Assembly (NCBI GenBank): GCA_016125265.1
Contig: WGMC01000018.1
Span: forward strand, 62,001-126,000
DNA from: Planctomycetaceae bacterium
GTDB taxonomy: Bacteria > Planctomycetota > UBA1135 > GCA-002686595
DNA length: 64,000 nt
Direction: 5' to 3'
Shown: piece by piece, positions 56,501 through 64,000 of the stretch
Position numbering within the stretch: position 1 is the stretch's first letter
How the letters are laid out: each line of letters begins with the position of its first letter
Position numbers and translations under genes: made by a program
The notes under the pieces: model-generated
Told to the model about the DNA's origin: nothing
Database searches by the model: none
The model's input: only the letters and a program-made list of their open reading frames with translations

Positions 56501-56961
56501 AGCCCCTCATCATCCTGGTGTCCGTGCCGCTCGCGGCAATCGGCGTCGTGTACGTGCTCGAGGCCGTCGGCACCCCCCTGTCGGTGATTGCGTCGATCGG
56601 TTTGATCCTGCTGGCGGGCATCGTCGTCAACAACGCCATCGTGTTGATCGACCGGGTGAACCGCGAGCGCACCCGCGGCCACGACGCTCGCGAGGCCCTC
56701 CTGTTGGCGGCCTCCGCGCGGCTGCGACCCATTTTGATGACCACGGCGACGACCGTGCTCGGGCTGCTCCCGATGACGGGCTGGCTCGGCGGTGTGCCCC
56801 TGATCGGGGCCCTCGGCGCCGGGGAGGGCGCGGAACTGCGCGCGCCCATGGCCGTCGTCGTCGTGACCGGCCTCGTGGGGTCGACGCTTCTCACCCTGGT
56901 GGTGATTCCGGCGGTGTACCTTCTGATCTCGCGTTGGGAGCGCCGCCCAGCGGCCATCTGA
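53563..56961 (+). CDS. RND efflux permease (first of two)
   Basis: Inner-membrane proton-driven exporter, 1132 residues with the typical 12 hydrophobic segments and two large periplasmic loops. TM4 contains GMLVDNAIVVLESIARCREE, so only the first of the two usual Asp is present. Near the C-terminus GIVVNNAIVLIDRVNRERTRG is the usual TM10 region. Between TM6 and TM7 (about residues 526-615) there is an extra strongly hydrophobic stretch, including SVFLFLGRSVLFVLAG and VLALWRLIALLLTPLG, instead of a short amphipathic helix. It follows the fusion protein after 1 base and is followed by a second permease after 1 base. Confidence 0.94.
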   Translation: MAALEPAAAAGGVLSVVTRRPIAIGMLMLALVVFGLASFLSLRQDLLPEISYPTLTVRTSWPGAGPEDVEQRVSVRVQEALGTLPGLVRTSSTSRAATSDVVLEFDWGTPMTFAVQDVREKLDGVFLPAGVERPLILRYDPSLDPILRIGMTSRRGEGDERSLVALRWLAEQRVERELESLAGVAAVLVRGGLEEEIHVQLDPDRVAALNLDPAQIGQRLAQENVNAAGGIVREGSTDYVVRTINEFQNPDEIADLALARRGSAVVRVRDVATVKSHHRRREVTSRINGAEAVEIAIYREAGANIVDLAERVRTAVFGTEAQRQEAERIDREGKAGTVGERNASDYLARRLKDDAELTLLSDQSVFIRDAIKDVQSAAGIGALLAVVVILAFLRRAAPTFIIAVSIPMSVVVTFAPMHLAGVSLNLMSLGGLALGVGMLVDNAIVVLESIARCREEGDDLRSAAVRGVREVASAVTASTLTTVGVFAPIVFVGGIAGQVFRDQALTVVTALLISLLVAVLFIPMLASRGWLVGERKATNSARRPLVAPWRGLSFRPAQFLPSVFLFLGRSVLFVLAGLSAVVGFVVLALWRLIALLLTPLGKAFELAWSLFARTYQTVLRAALAAPSLVLLLVGLLAYDAFRRVPNLGVELLPEVHQGEFTAFVQLQPGTPLEDTARVLGELDLLARAEPLVETTALTVGVEADTLTRDVEGSHTARLSVRLEPDHGGKDGERELAERLRATIAGHPAVVGVELRRPTPFAIEAPLSVEVRGHDLERMGEVAAQVEHRLLALPELADVRSSLRPGFPELQLTFDRDRTLEFGLDLAAVSKLVRDQVLGDVPTRFTRGDERIDVRVLADEARLGSLEDVLNLSVNPSADVSVPLRAVASASLIQGPAEIRRVGNGRAIVIDATPVGIDLGGTRRAVENALYDLTVPEDVTVSLGGQTREMDEATGEMRFALLLAVFLVYVVMASQFESLLQPLIILVSVPLAAIGVVYVLEAVGTPLSVIASIGLILLAGIVVNNAIVLIDRVNRERTRGHDAREALLLAASARLRPILMTTATTVLGLLPMTGWLGGVPLIGALGAGEGAELRAPMAVVVVTGLVGSTLLTLVVIPAVYLLISRWERRPAAI

Positions 56962-56962
56962 C

Positions 56963-59900
56963 ATGCACGCGGAGATCGACAGGCTTAGCGAACCCAAGGG
57001 CTTCTTCGGCGGAGCGATCGGGCGCCCCGTCGGGCTCCTGATGTTGCTGTTCACCCTGCTGGTCGTCGGCGCGATCGCGTACACGCGAATCCCGATCCAG
57101 TTGATCCCCGGTGGCATGGAGAGCCCCCGCGTGTGGATCTGGATCCCGACCGAGGGCGCCAGCGCGCGCGAGAACGAGGACAAGGTCGCGCGGCCGATCG
57201 AAGAAGAGCTGCGCACCCTCGCGGGCGTCACGCGGCTCCGCAGTTACTCGGGCGAAGGTGTGGTGCGTATCTCGGTGTCCTTCGACCCGAACCTCGACCT
57301 GGACCTCGCCAAGGCCGAGGTGCGCGACCGCATCGAGCGTGTGCGTCCGCGCTTGCCGAGCGGCGTGGACCGCATCAACTTCTGGTCCGAGAACGCGGAC
57401 CAAATGCCGCTCTCGTGGTTCGGGATCCTGCACCAAGGCGATTCGGACCGCACCGATTTCCTGGTGCAACAAGTGGTCGTGCCGCGCCTCGAGGCCCTCT
57501 CCGGCATCGCGAAGATCGACGTGTTCGGGGACCTGGCCGATTCCGTCCGCATCCTGCTCGACGAGCAGCGTGTGCAGGCCGCGGGTGTGGACATCGGCGA
57601 GCTGATCGGGCGCCTCTCGCGCGAGGCCGGCACCGAACCCCTCGGCGAAATCGACGATGGCGGCCGCCGGTTCCTACTGCGCGCGGACCTGCGCCCCGGC
57701 GACGTGGAGGCGCTGGCCAACTACCCGGTGCGCCGCGGGCTGACCCTCGGCGATCTGGGCGAGGTCGTGCGCGCGAAGAGCGTGCGTCAGGACCTCGCGC
57801 GCATCAACGGCAACTACTCCTACTTCGCGGTGGCGCGCAAGGAGGCCCAGGCCAACGTGGTGGAGGCCAGCCGACAGTTCCGCGCGGCCCTGGAGGAGCT
57901 GGCAGAGGATCCGCGCCTCGCGGGCGAGCTCTCGTTCCTGCCGTTCTTCGTGCAGGGCGACCTGATCGAGAACAGCCTCAACCAACTCAAGAACACGGCC
58001 GTCTCCGGGGGCTTCCTGGCCGTGCTCGTGCTGCTGGTGTTCCTGCGGCGTGTTCGGCTCACCCTGTGTGTGGCCCTTGCGATCCCGATCTCCGTGGTGA
58101 TCGCGATCAGCGTCGAGTACTTCGCGGGGCGCTCGTTCAACCTCTTGACGATGACCGGGATCACCCTGGCGCTCGGCATGCTGGTCGACAACGCCGTCGT
58201 GGTCGTCGAGAACATCGCGCGCCTCGGCGAGGGAGGCATGTCGCGACGGCGGGCGGCGGAGCTCGGCGCGCGCGAGATCGCGCTGGCCGTTACGCTCGCG
58301 ACGCTGACGACGGTGGTGGTGTTCCTGCCCCTGATCTTCATGGGCGAGGACCCCCAGACCCGCACGATTTTCGAGGGTATCGGGCTGCCTCTCTGTGTGT
58401 CCCTCCTCGCCAGCCTGTTGGTGGCGGTTGTGTTCCTGCCCGCTGTCGCGGCGCGGCTGCTGGGGGACCGCCCGCGGTCGGTGCAACGAATGGGCGAGCG
58501 CCTGGCTCCCGTCGCCGCGCTGCCCGCCCGCGCGCTCGGCGCGGCGCTCTGGCTGTTCCGAGTGCTGCTCCACGGTTGCTCGCGCGTGGTGCACGGCGCC
58601 AACCGCGCGATCCTCGCGTTCTTGGCCCCGCGCGGCGCCGTCCTCGGGCTGCTGGGACTTGCTGTGCGACTGGTCGCGGCGGGGTTTGTCCTCAACGGCG
58701 CGCGCAAGTTGTCGCTGGCACTGCGCGCCGAGGTCTCGCCGTGGCTCGACTGGACGACGACCGGCGGTGTCGCACAGGCGAGTCCCTACGCGGCCCTCGC
58801 GTCCATGCCCGAGGCCCAGCGCGAATGGGCATTCCTCCTGCCGTACATCCCCGCCGCGCTGGTCGCCGCGGCTCTCGTCTGGTTGCCGCCGTACCTGCGT
58901 CGGCACTCGAGACCGCCGGGCGCAAGGCCGACCGCCGCGGGCAACGCCACCTCGGTGGTCGAGATGGTCGCGGATGGCATCGCGTCGGTCACCCGTTGGA
59001 GCCTGCAGCACCGATTGGCCGCGTGTGGCATCGCGTTCGTGATGCTGGTCACCGTGTTCTTCCCCGCGGGGCGCATTCCGTTCGGCGCGTTCGCCGGCGA
59101 GGAGGGTGGCGACTCCGTGCGCTACTGGGTGGAGTTCCAGGCGGACTTCACGCTCGCGGAGGCCGCACGCGAGATCGCGCGCCACGAGGAGGCCCTCGAG
59201 GGTTGGCGCGAGGAGCTGGGATTCGGGGACTGGATGACCCGCTTCGACGAACGGGGCGGAACGGTGACCATGTTCTGGTCGGAGCCCCAGGCGCCCAGCC
59301 AGCGCAAGGCCTACGAGAAGCGCGTGCGCGAGCTCGCGCCGCGGCCCATCGGCCACGAGCTGCGCTTCGAGGACGACACCGAAGGCACGGCGTCGAAGTC
59401 CCTTTTGACCTTTGCGATCGGCGGGCCGGAGAGCCGCGAACTCGACCGCCTCGTGCAGGCCGCCGTGCCACTGCTCGAGCGGGTTCCCGGCCTGCGCAAC
59501 GTGCGCACGCCGCTCTCCGATGCGCCGCGCCAGATCGATCTGCGCATCGATCGGGACGTGGCCCAGTCGCTCGGAGTCAACTCCGAGAACACCTTCCAAT
59601 CGATCGCGTGGAACCTGCGCGGATTTCCCCTGCCGCGCTATTGGGACCAGGGTCGCGAGGTTCCGCTCTACATCGAGTTCGACCAAGAGCGCACCGCGGG
59701 CCTCGACACCCTGCGCGACCTGCGTGTTTGGGGCGAAGCGGGGCCGGTCGCACTCAGCGCGTTTGCGTCCTTGGGCTTCGAACGCGGCTCGCGCGAGATC
59801 GTGCGCGAGGATGGCCGCACCACCGTCACCGTGCAGGCGGAGATCGACGATCCCCTGCGCGCGCTCGAGCTCGAGCGCGCCGGCTACCTGGCGCTCGGCC

Positions 59901-60556
59901 AGTTGGACCTGCCGCGCGGCTACACACTCGGCAACCTGGACAGCCTGCAGAACCGCCAATCCGCCGAACAGGCCGCTCTGCTCAGCGCGCTGCTGCTTTC
60001 GCTCGTGCTGGTGTTCCTGCTGATGGGCATCCTCTTCGAGTCGGTCGCGCTGCCGTTCAGCGTGCTCGTCACCGTGCCCTACGCCTTCCTCGGCGCATTC
60101 TGGACGCTCTACATCACCGGTGCGCCCATGGACGCCATGGCGTGGATCGGACTCATCATCCTGGGCGGCGTCGTCGTGAACAACGGCATCGTGCTGATCG
60201 ACCGCATCCACCGCCTGCGGGCCGAGGGCGCGGAGCGTGGCCGGGCGGTGGTGATCGGTGTGCGCGACCGCGTGCGGCCCGTGTTGATGACGGCGGGCAC
60301 GACGGTGGTGGGGCTCTTGCCGATGGCCATGGCCGAGCCGGCCAGCGACGCCATCGACTACCGCGGGCTCGCGACCATCGTGGCGGGCGGCCTCGCGGTG
60401 TCGACGTTCTTCACGCTGTGGGTCGTGCCCCTCGCGTACACCCTGATCGAGGACGGTGTGTCGGCCCTGCTCGCCGGACTGCGGGCGCCCTGGGCGGGCC
60501 GCGCCGCGCGTGCGACGGAGGGTCCGTCGGGCGCCGAACTTTCGGGCACGCTGTAG
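56963..60556 (+). CDS. RND efflux permease (second of two)
   Basis: 1197 residues, longer than the first permease and than AcrB (1049). TM4 carries GMLVDNAVVVVENIARLGEG; TM10 GGVVVNNGIVLIDRIHRLR. Between TM6 and TM7 (about residues 499-675) lies an insert of about 140 extra residues with two or three more hydrophobic segments (ALGAALWLFRVLLHG, AVLGLLGLAVRLVAAGFVL, YIPAALVAAALVWLPPYL). Sequence identity to the first permease is low in the loops. Two permeases with one fusion protein suggest a heteromeric pump of the MdtBC kind; that is inference. Confidence 0.94.
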   Translation: MHAEIDRLSEPKGFFGGAIGRPVGLLMLLFTLLVVGAIAYTRIPIQLIPGGMESPRVWIWIPTEGASARENEDKVARPIEEELRTLAGVTRLRSYSGEGVVRISVSFDPNLDLDLAKAEVRDRIERVRPRLPSGVDRINFWSENADQMPLSWFGILHQGDSDRTDFLVQQVVVPRLEALSGIAKIDVFGDLADSVRILLDEQRVQAAGVDIGELIGRLSREAGTEPLGEIDDGGRRFLLRADLRPGDVEALANYPVRRGLTLGDLGEVVRAKSVRQDLARINGNYSYFAVARKEAQANVVEASRQFRAALEELAEDPRLAGELSFLPFFVQGDLIENSLNQLKNTAVSGGFLAVLVLLVFLRRVRLTLCVALAIPISVVIAISVEYFAGRSFNLLTMTGITLALGMLVDNAVVVVENIARLGEGGMSRRRAAELGAREIALAVTLATLTTVVVFLPLIFMGEDPQTRTIFEGIGLPLCVSLLASLLVAVVFLPAVAARLLGDRPRSVQRMGERLAPVAALPARALGAALWLFRVLLHGCSRVVHGANRAILAFLAPRGAVLGLLGLAVRLVAAGFVLNGARKLSLALRAEVSPWLDWTTTGGVAQASPYAALASMPEAQREWAFLLPYIPAALVAAALVWLPPYLRRHSRPPGARPTAAGNATSVVEMVADGIASVTRWSLQHRLAACGIAFVMLVTVFFPAGRIPFGAFAGEEGGDSVRYWVEFQADFTLAEAAREIARHEEALEGWREELGFGDWMTRFDERGGTVTMFWSEPQAPSQRKAYEKRVRELAPRPIGHELRFEDDTEGTASKSLLTFAIGGPESRELDRLVQAAVPLLERVPGLRNVRTPLSDAPRQIDLRIDRDVAQSLGVNSENTFQSIAWNLRGFPLPRYWDQGREVPLYIEFDQERTAGLDTLRDLRVWGEAGPVALSAFASLGFERGSREIVREDGRTTVTVQAEIDDPLRALELERAGYLALGQLDLPRGYTLGNLDSLQNRQSAEQAALLSALLLSLVLVFLLMGILFESVALPFSVLVTVPYAFLGAFWTLYITGAPMDAMAWIGLIILGGVVVNNGIVLIDRIHRLRAEGAERGRAVVIGVRDRVRPVLMTAGTTVVGLLPMAMAEPASDAIDYRGLATIVAGGLAVSTFFTLWVVPLAYTLIEDGVSALLAGLRAPWAGRAARATEGPSGAELSGTL

Positions 60557-60633
60557 GCCGCGCGGTAGCCGCGACAAAGGAACGCTTCCCGAACACCGCG
60601 GTCCCGCGGCCGAGGTGTAGCCTGGCGGGCACC

Positions 60634-62292
60634 ATGACGCTGCGCGCTTTTTTCCTCCCGTGCCTGGTTCTCGCGGGATCGTTCGTCGCCTTCGCACCGT
60701 CGCGTGCGTCCCAAGACTCCCCGGCGGCCGAGTTGGGCTCAGGGCCGACCTGGCGCGGCGTGCGCCCGGCGGGCCAGAACGAGGTGTTTGCGACCGCCGA
60801 CGGCTGCGCGCTCTGCCATTCCGCGGCGCCTCGGGCGGTCGCGATGCGCTCGCCGACGGGCGAAGATCTGTCGCCCCACGGACTGTGGCGCGCGACGCCG
60901 ATGGGCAACGCGTTCCGCGATCCGTTCTGGCGCGCGCAGATGGCCCAGGAGGTCGCCGCCGCGCCCGAACGGCAACGCGAGATCGAAAGCTCTTGCCTGG
61001 TGTGCCACGCGCCGATGGCGCACCACAGCCGGCGGCTCGCTGGCCTCGAGCGCCCGACCTTCGACGAGGTCAAGGACGACGCGTTGGCGCAGGACGGCGT
61101 GTCGTGCACGGCGTGCCACCAGGCGGGCGCGGAAGGCCTCGGCGAGTTTGCGAGTTTCGGCGGCAACCTCGCCATCGAACGCGGCCGTCGCATCTTCGGC
61201 CCCCACGCCGAACCCTCGGGCGCGCCGATGATCCAGCACTCGGGGTACACACCCGAGCACGGCGCGCACATCTCCGAATCGGCGCTGTGCGGCGCGTGCC
61301 ACACGCTGATCGGAGAGCACGCGGGGCACTCGTTCCCCGAGCAGACGCCCTACCTCGAGTGGCGCAACAGCAGCTTCAGCACCGAAGCGGGCGACCATGC
61401 CGACGCGCGTTCCTGCCAGTCGTGCCACATGCCCGAGTTCGGCGACACGAAGATCGCGCGCAACCCCGGGGGCAGGGACTTCAACATCCCGCTGCGTCCC
61501 GATTATTCGGCCCACCTGTTCGTGGGCGGAAACGCGTTCTTGCTCGACATGCTGCGCGAGAACGCCGACGAACTGGGCGTTTCGGCCCCGCCCGAGGCCC
61601 TGGAAAAGATGGCCCTCGCCACCCGTCGCCAGTTGGCCGAGAAGACCACCAGTGTGACGATCGAGAACGCCGTGCGCCAGGACAGCGAACTCAGCTTCAC
61701 GGTCGTCGTCGAGAACCTGACCGGGCACAAGTTCCCGAGCGGGTACCCGGCGCGGCGCGCGTGGCTCGAAGTCGACGTGCGCGCGGGGCGGGACGTGCTC
61801 TTCACGAGCGGCGCCGCCGACGAACGGGGCCGCATCCAGGGTGTCGCGGACGAGCGCAGCTTGCCGCACGTCGACCAGATCCGCAGCGCGTCCGACGTGT
61901 TGGTGTGGGAGCTCGTCGCCCTCGACGACTCCGGCGAGCGCACCACGCTGCTCTCGAAGATGGCCACACGCGCGAAGGACAACCGGCTCTTGCCTAAGGG
62001 TTGGCGCGCCGACGGTCCGCACACGGAGCTGACCGCGCCCGTCGGCACGGACGGCGACGGGGACTTCGGCGCCGGCGGCGACCGCGCGCACTTCACGGTG
62101 CCGATCGGCGACAACAGCGGCCCCCTGCGTGTCGTCGCGTGGGTGCGCTACCAGGCGATGCCGCCCAGTTGGGTGGATCCGCTGCGCAAGCTCGGCCATC
62201 CCCACGCGGAGCAGTTCGTGCGCTTCTACGACGCCGCCGACCCGCGCCCGGAAACCGCGGGCCTGGCCGTGATCGTCGTGCCCGGTTCGTAG
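60634..62292 (+). CDS. Secreted five-haem c-type cytochrome
   Basis: 552 residues from ATG at 60634 with a signal peptide of about 25 residues. Five CxxCH motifs at 58-62, 121-125, 158-162, 219-223 and 261-265 bind haem c covalently; all are in the first half. The second half (about 330-552) is beta-rich with VENLTGHKFPSGYPARRAWLEVDV, a pattern seen in several planctomycete cytochrome-like proteins. It probably transfers electrons in the periplasm; substrate unknown. Its last 67 bases overlap the convergent ABC ATPase gene. Confidence 0.9.
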   Translation: MTLRAFFLPCLVLAGSFVAFAPSRASQDSPAAELGSGPTWRGVRPAGQNEVFATADGCALCHSAAPRAVAMRSPTGEDLSPHGLWRATPMGNAFRDPFWRAQMAQEVAAAPERQREIESSCLVCHAPMAHHSRRLAGLERPTFDEVKDDALAQDGVSCTACHQAGAEGLGEFASFGGNLAIERGRRIFGPHAEPSGAPMIQHSGYTPEHGAHISESALCGACHTLIGEHAGHSFPEQTPYLEWRNSSFSTEAGDHADARSCQSCHMPEFGDTKIARNPGGRDFNIPLRPDYSAHLFVGGNAFLLDMLRENADELGVSAPPEALEKMALATRRQLAEKTTSVTIENAVRQDSELSFTVVVENLTGHKFPSGYPARRAWLEVDVRAGRDVLFTSGAADERGRIQGVADERSLPHVDQIRSASDVLVWELVALDDSGERTTLLSKMATRAKDNRLLPKGWRADGPHTELTAPVGTDGDGDFGAGGDRAHFTVPIGDNSGPLRVVAWVRYQAMPPSWVDPLRKLGHPHAEQFVRFYDAADPRPETAGLAVIVVPGS

Positions 62293-63089
62293 GGTGCGCG
62301 GGCCTCCGCCGGTCCGCCGGCCACCACGATGGGGCGGCCTGTCAGCGGGTCGCGGACCACACGCAGACCCGGGCCGTACGCGCGGCTCAGGTAGCCGGAC
62401 GCGAGCACCTCTCCCGGCGGGCCGTCGACCACGAGACGACCTCCCGCGAGCAGAGCGACGCGGTCCGCCCACGCCGCGGTGAGCGACAGGTCGTGCAGGG
62501 CCACACACGCAGCGGCGCCGCCATCGACGCGACGGCGCACCGCGGCGAGCGCGAGATCCGCGTGGGCGGGATCGAGGCTCGCGGTTGGTTCGTCGAGGAG
62601 CAGGAGGGCGCGCTCCACACCCGCCATCTGCACGAGCGCCCGGGCGAGCTCCACCCGCTGCCGCTCGCCGCCCGAGAGACGGTCCATCGGCCGATGGGCG
62701 AGGTGCGCCACCTCGAGTTCCTCGAGGGTGCGCCGCGCTAGACGCAGATCGAGCGGTCCCCCGGGACCGTGGGGCCGGCGCCCCAGCAGCACCCTCTCGA
62801 TGCAAGTCAACGCGAGATCGGACGGCCCCGACTGCCCCATCCACGCGCGCCGCCGCGCCAACTCGGCGGGGCCGAACCGATCCATGCGCGTGCCGTCGAA
62901 ACGCAGCGCGCCGGAGGCCGGAGGTGCGGCGCCGGACAGCAACTCGAGCAGCGTCGACTTGCCGCAGCCGTTGGGCCCCGCCAGCACCACGAACTCCCCC
63001 GACCCCACGCAGAGGTCGATGCCCTCGAGCACCGCGCGCGCGCCGCGTCCACGACCCCGCACAAAGCAGAGCGCGTGTGCGGCGATCAC
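62226..63089 (-). CDS. ABC importer ATP-binding protein (Fe-siderophore/haem/B12 type)
   Basis: 287 residues, the ATPase of an iron-complex/cobalamin importer. Walker A GPNGCGKST, signature LSGGERQRVELARAL, Walker B LLLLDEPTASLD and H-loop VALHDLSL are all present. The GTG at 63089 overlaps the permease stop as GTGA. The last 30 residues (after VVDGPPGEVLASGYLSRAYG) continue as a Thr/Ala/Arg-rich tail that lies over the end of the cytochrome gene; no nearer in-frame stop is available. The substrate cannot be read from this subunit. Confidence 0.92.
   Translation of the reverse strand: MIAAHALCFVRGRGRGARAVLEGIDLCVGSGEFVVLAGPNGCGKSTLLELLSGAAPPASGALRFDGTRMDRFGPAELARRRAWMGQSGPSDLALTCIERVLLGRRPHGPGGPLDLRLARRTLEELEVAHLAHRPMDRLSGGERQRVELARALVQMAGVERALLLLDEPTASLDPAHADLALAAVRRRVDGGAAACVALHDLSLTAAWADRVALLAGGRLVVDGPPGEVLASGYLSRAYGPGLRVVRDPLTGRPIVVAGGPAEARAPYEPGTTITARPAVSGRGSAAS
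62293..62313. repeat. Partial module-1 repeat at the cytochrome stop
   Basis: GGGTGCGCGGGCCTCC directly follows the TAG of the cytochrome gene, the same start as module 1 elsewhere. No module 2 follows before the next gene. Confidence 0.5.
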
Positions 63090-64000
63090 ACCGTCCTCCG
63101 CCCGCCGAGCCCGAGGAGCAGCGCGAGGAAACAGGGCCCTCCGACGGCGGCCGTCAGAACGCCGATGGGGAGCTCCGCCGGCGCCGCCGCGATGCGCGCC
63201 ATGCCGTCCGCGGCGACGAGACCCGCGGCCCCGAGGAGCGCACAAACGGGCAAGAGCACACGATGGGACCCGCCCACCAACAACCGCGCCACGTGGGGCA
63301 CCAGGAGGCCCACGAATCCGATCGCGCCTCCCATCGAAACCGACGCGGCCACCGCGAGCGCCACCCACGCCACCACCCGCCGTTTGGCGCGCGCCACGTC
63401 GAGCCCGAGGGCCCCCGCTTCCCTGTCGCCCAACTGCAGGCAATCCAAGGTCTGCGCCGCGCGGAGCAGCGCGACGCTGGCCAACAGGAGGCACGGCGCG
63501 CCGACCGCCAACGTGCCCCAGGTCGCGCGGGACAAACTGCCCAGGGTCCAGAACGTGGCGTCGCGCAGCGCCGCGTCGTCGGCCGTGAAGAGGCACAGGC
63601 CCGTGCCGGCGCCGAGGATCGCGCTCAGCGCCACACCGACCAGAAGAAGGCGCGCGCTGCCCATGGCGCGCCCCGCCAACGAGAGCACAACGCCCGTCGC
63701 CGCCAGCGCGGCCACGAACGACGCCGCAAGCAGGGCCGAGGACTGGAGCGCGCCGGAGCTTGCGCCCAACGACCCCGCGCCCAAGACGATCCACGCGACC
63801 GCGCCGAACGACGCGCCCGCGGAAGTGCCCACGAGGCCGGGCTCGACGAGCGGGTTTCGCAGCAGCGCCTGCAAGCCGGCGCCCCCGAGGGCCAGCGCCG
63901 CGCCGACCAGCGCACCGAGCACCCAACGCGGCCCGCGCAGGTGAACCAGCACACCCCATTCGCGCTGGCTCGCAGCTTCGCCGAAGCCGAGGCTCGCTAG
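63086..64000 (-). CDS. ABC importer permease, FecCD/BtuC type (partial)
   Basis: Membrane permease of an iron-complex/cobalamin importer. 304 codons are present and the frame is still open at the window edge, so the N-terminus is missing; a GTG at 63952 is in frame but the conserved part clearly continues upstream of it (SQREWGVLVHLRGPRWVLGALVG). Diagnostic segments are GAGLQALLRNPLVEPGLVGTSAGAS near the visible start and MGGAIGFVGLLVPHVARLLVG, about two-thirds of the way on. It is coupled to the ATPase by a GTGA overlap; the binding protein must lie outside the window. Confidence 0.93.
   Translation of the reverse strand, partial: LASLGFGEAASQREWGVLVHLRGPRWVLGALVGAALALGGAGLQALLRNPLVEPGLVGTSAGASFGAVAWIVLGAGSLGASSGALQSSALLAASFVAALAATGVVLSLAGRAMGSARLLLVGVALSAILGAGTGLCLFTADDAALRDATFWTLGSLSRATWGTLAVGAPCLLLASVALLRAAQTLDCLQLGDREAGALGLDVARAKRRVVAWVALAVAASVSMGGAIGFVGLLVPHVARLLVGGSHRVLLPVCALLGAAGLVAADGMARIAAAPAELPIGVLTAAVGGPCFLALLLGLGGRRTV

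Noticed and set aside
57133..60630. Extension of the cytochrome frame upstream through the second RND permease
   Set aside because: The frame stays open for over 1000 codons but only from 60634 does it show a signal peptide and haem motifs; the upstream part is a shadow of the permease.

Overview
The window is very GC-rich, gene-dense bacterial chromosome with many GTG/TTG starts and many 4-base stop/start overlaps. Gene content points to a didermic bacterium with peptidoglycan and lipoproteins: lnt, a type II secretion secretin and pseudopilin, RND efflux pumps, MreBCD/RodA/PBP2. Bacterial microcompartment shell genes, many large secreted Ig-like, TPR or carboxypeptidase-regulatory-like proteins, a multihaem cytochrome and REP-like intergenic palindromes together suggest a high-GC member of the Planctomycetota. 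That is an inference from gene content; no rRNA gene is present to settle it.

Layout. 0.2-5.1 kb (minus strand): housekeeping run phoH-ybeY, cdsA-uppS, purA. 5.2-11.2 kb (minus): a secretin lipoprotein (gspD), gspK and an unexpectedly coupled hydantoinase B subunit, plus a small secreted protein; the gspD-gspK gap is filled by nested copies of an intergenic repeat. 11.7-14.4 kb (minus): the conserved rpsO-pnp pair with a strong hairpin between the genes and another after pnp. 14.6-23.8 kb: lipoproteins with Ig-like folds (minus), then two TPR proteins and an unrecognised gene (plus). 23.8-27.8 kb: a NadR-like kinase, an MFS carrier and a GT-C-type membrane glycosyltransferase.

28.0-31.1 kb (minus) is a compact microcompartment operon: hexameric shell protein, CoA-acylating aldehyde dehydrogenase with a four-cysteine C-terminal tail, second hexameric shell protein, and a PduT-like tandem-domain shell protein. 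No vertex (BMC-P) gene and no signature enzyme lie in the window. A secreted SGNH hydrolase is upstream. 32.8-37.2 kb is a compositionally distinct accessory patch: a membrane protein of unknown role, a two-part protein ending in a nucleoside-deoxyribosyltransferase/TIR-like domain (a defence-type effector by family resemblance), about 1 kb without a gene, and an AbiEi-like antitoxin with no recognisable toxin beside it.

39.1-47.3 kb (minus) is the cell-elongation cluster mreB / mreC-mreD-mrdA-rodA. It has three oddities: mreC is followed in the same frame, across a single TGA, by a second MreC-like segment lacking any start codon; the PBP2 is about 1090 residues instead of about 630; and mreB is separated from mreC by a repeat block. 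47.6-52.0 kb (minus): a small membrane protein, a coiled-coil anchored protein, lnt and moeA. 52.2-60.6 kb (plus): a three-gene efflux operon with one membrane fusion lipoprotein and two RND permeases, both with extra hydrophobic segments at mid-protein. 60.6-64.0 kb: a five-haem cytochrome facing an Fe/B12-type ABC importer whose permease runs off the end of the window.

The best candidates for undescribed biology are the pentamer-less microcompartment operon with its Cys-tailed dehydrogenase, the mreC UGA junction, the enlarged PBP2, and a two-module repeat family that supplies the stop codon of at least two unrelated genes.
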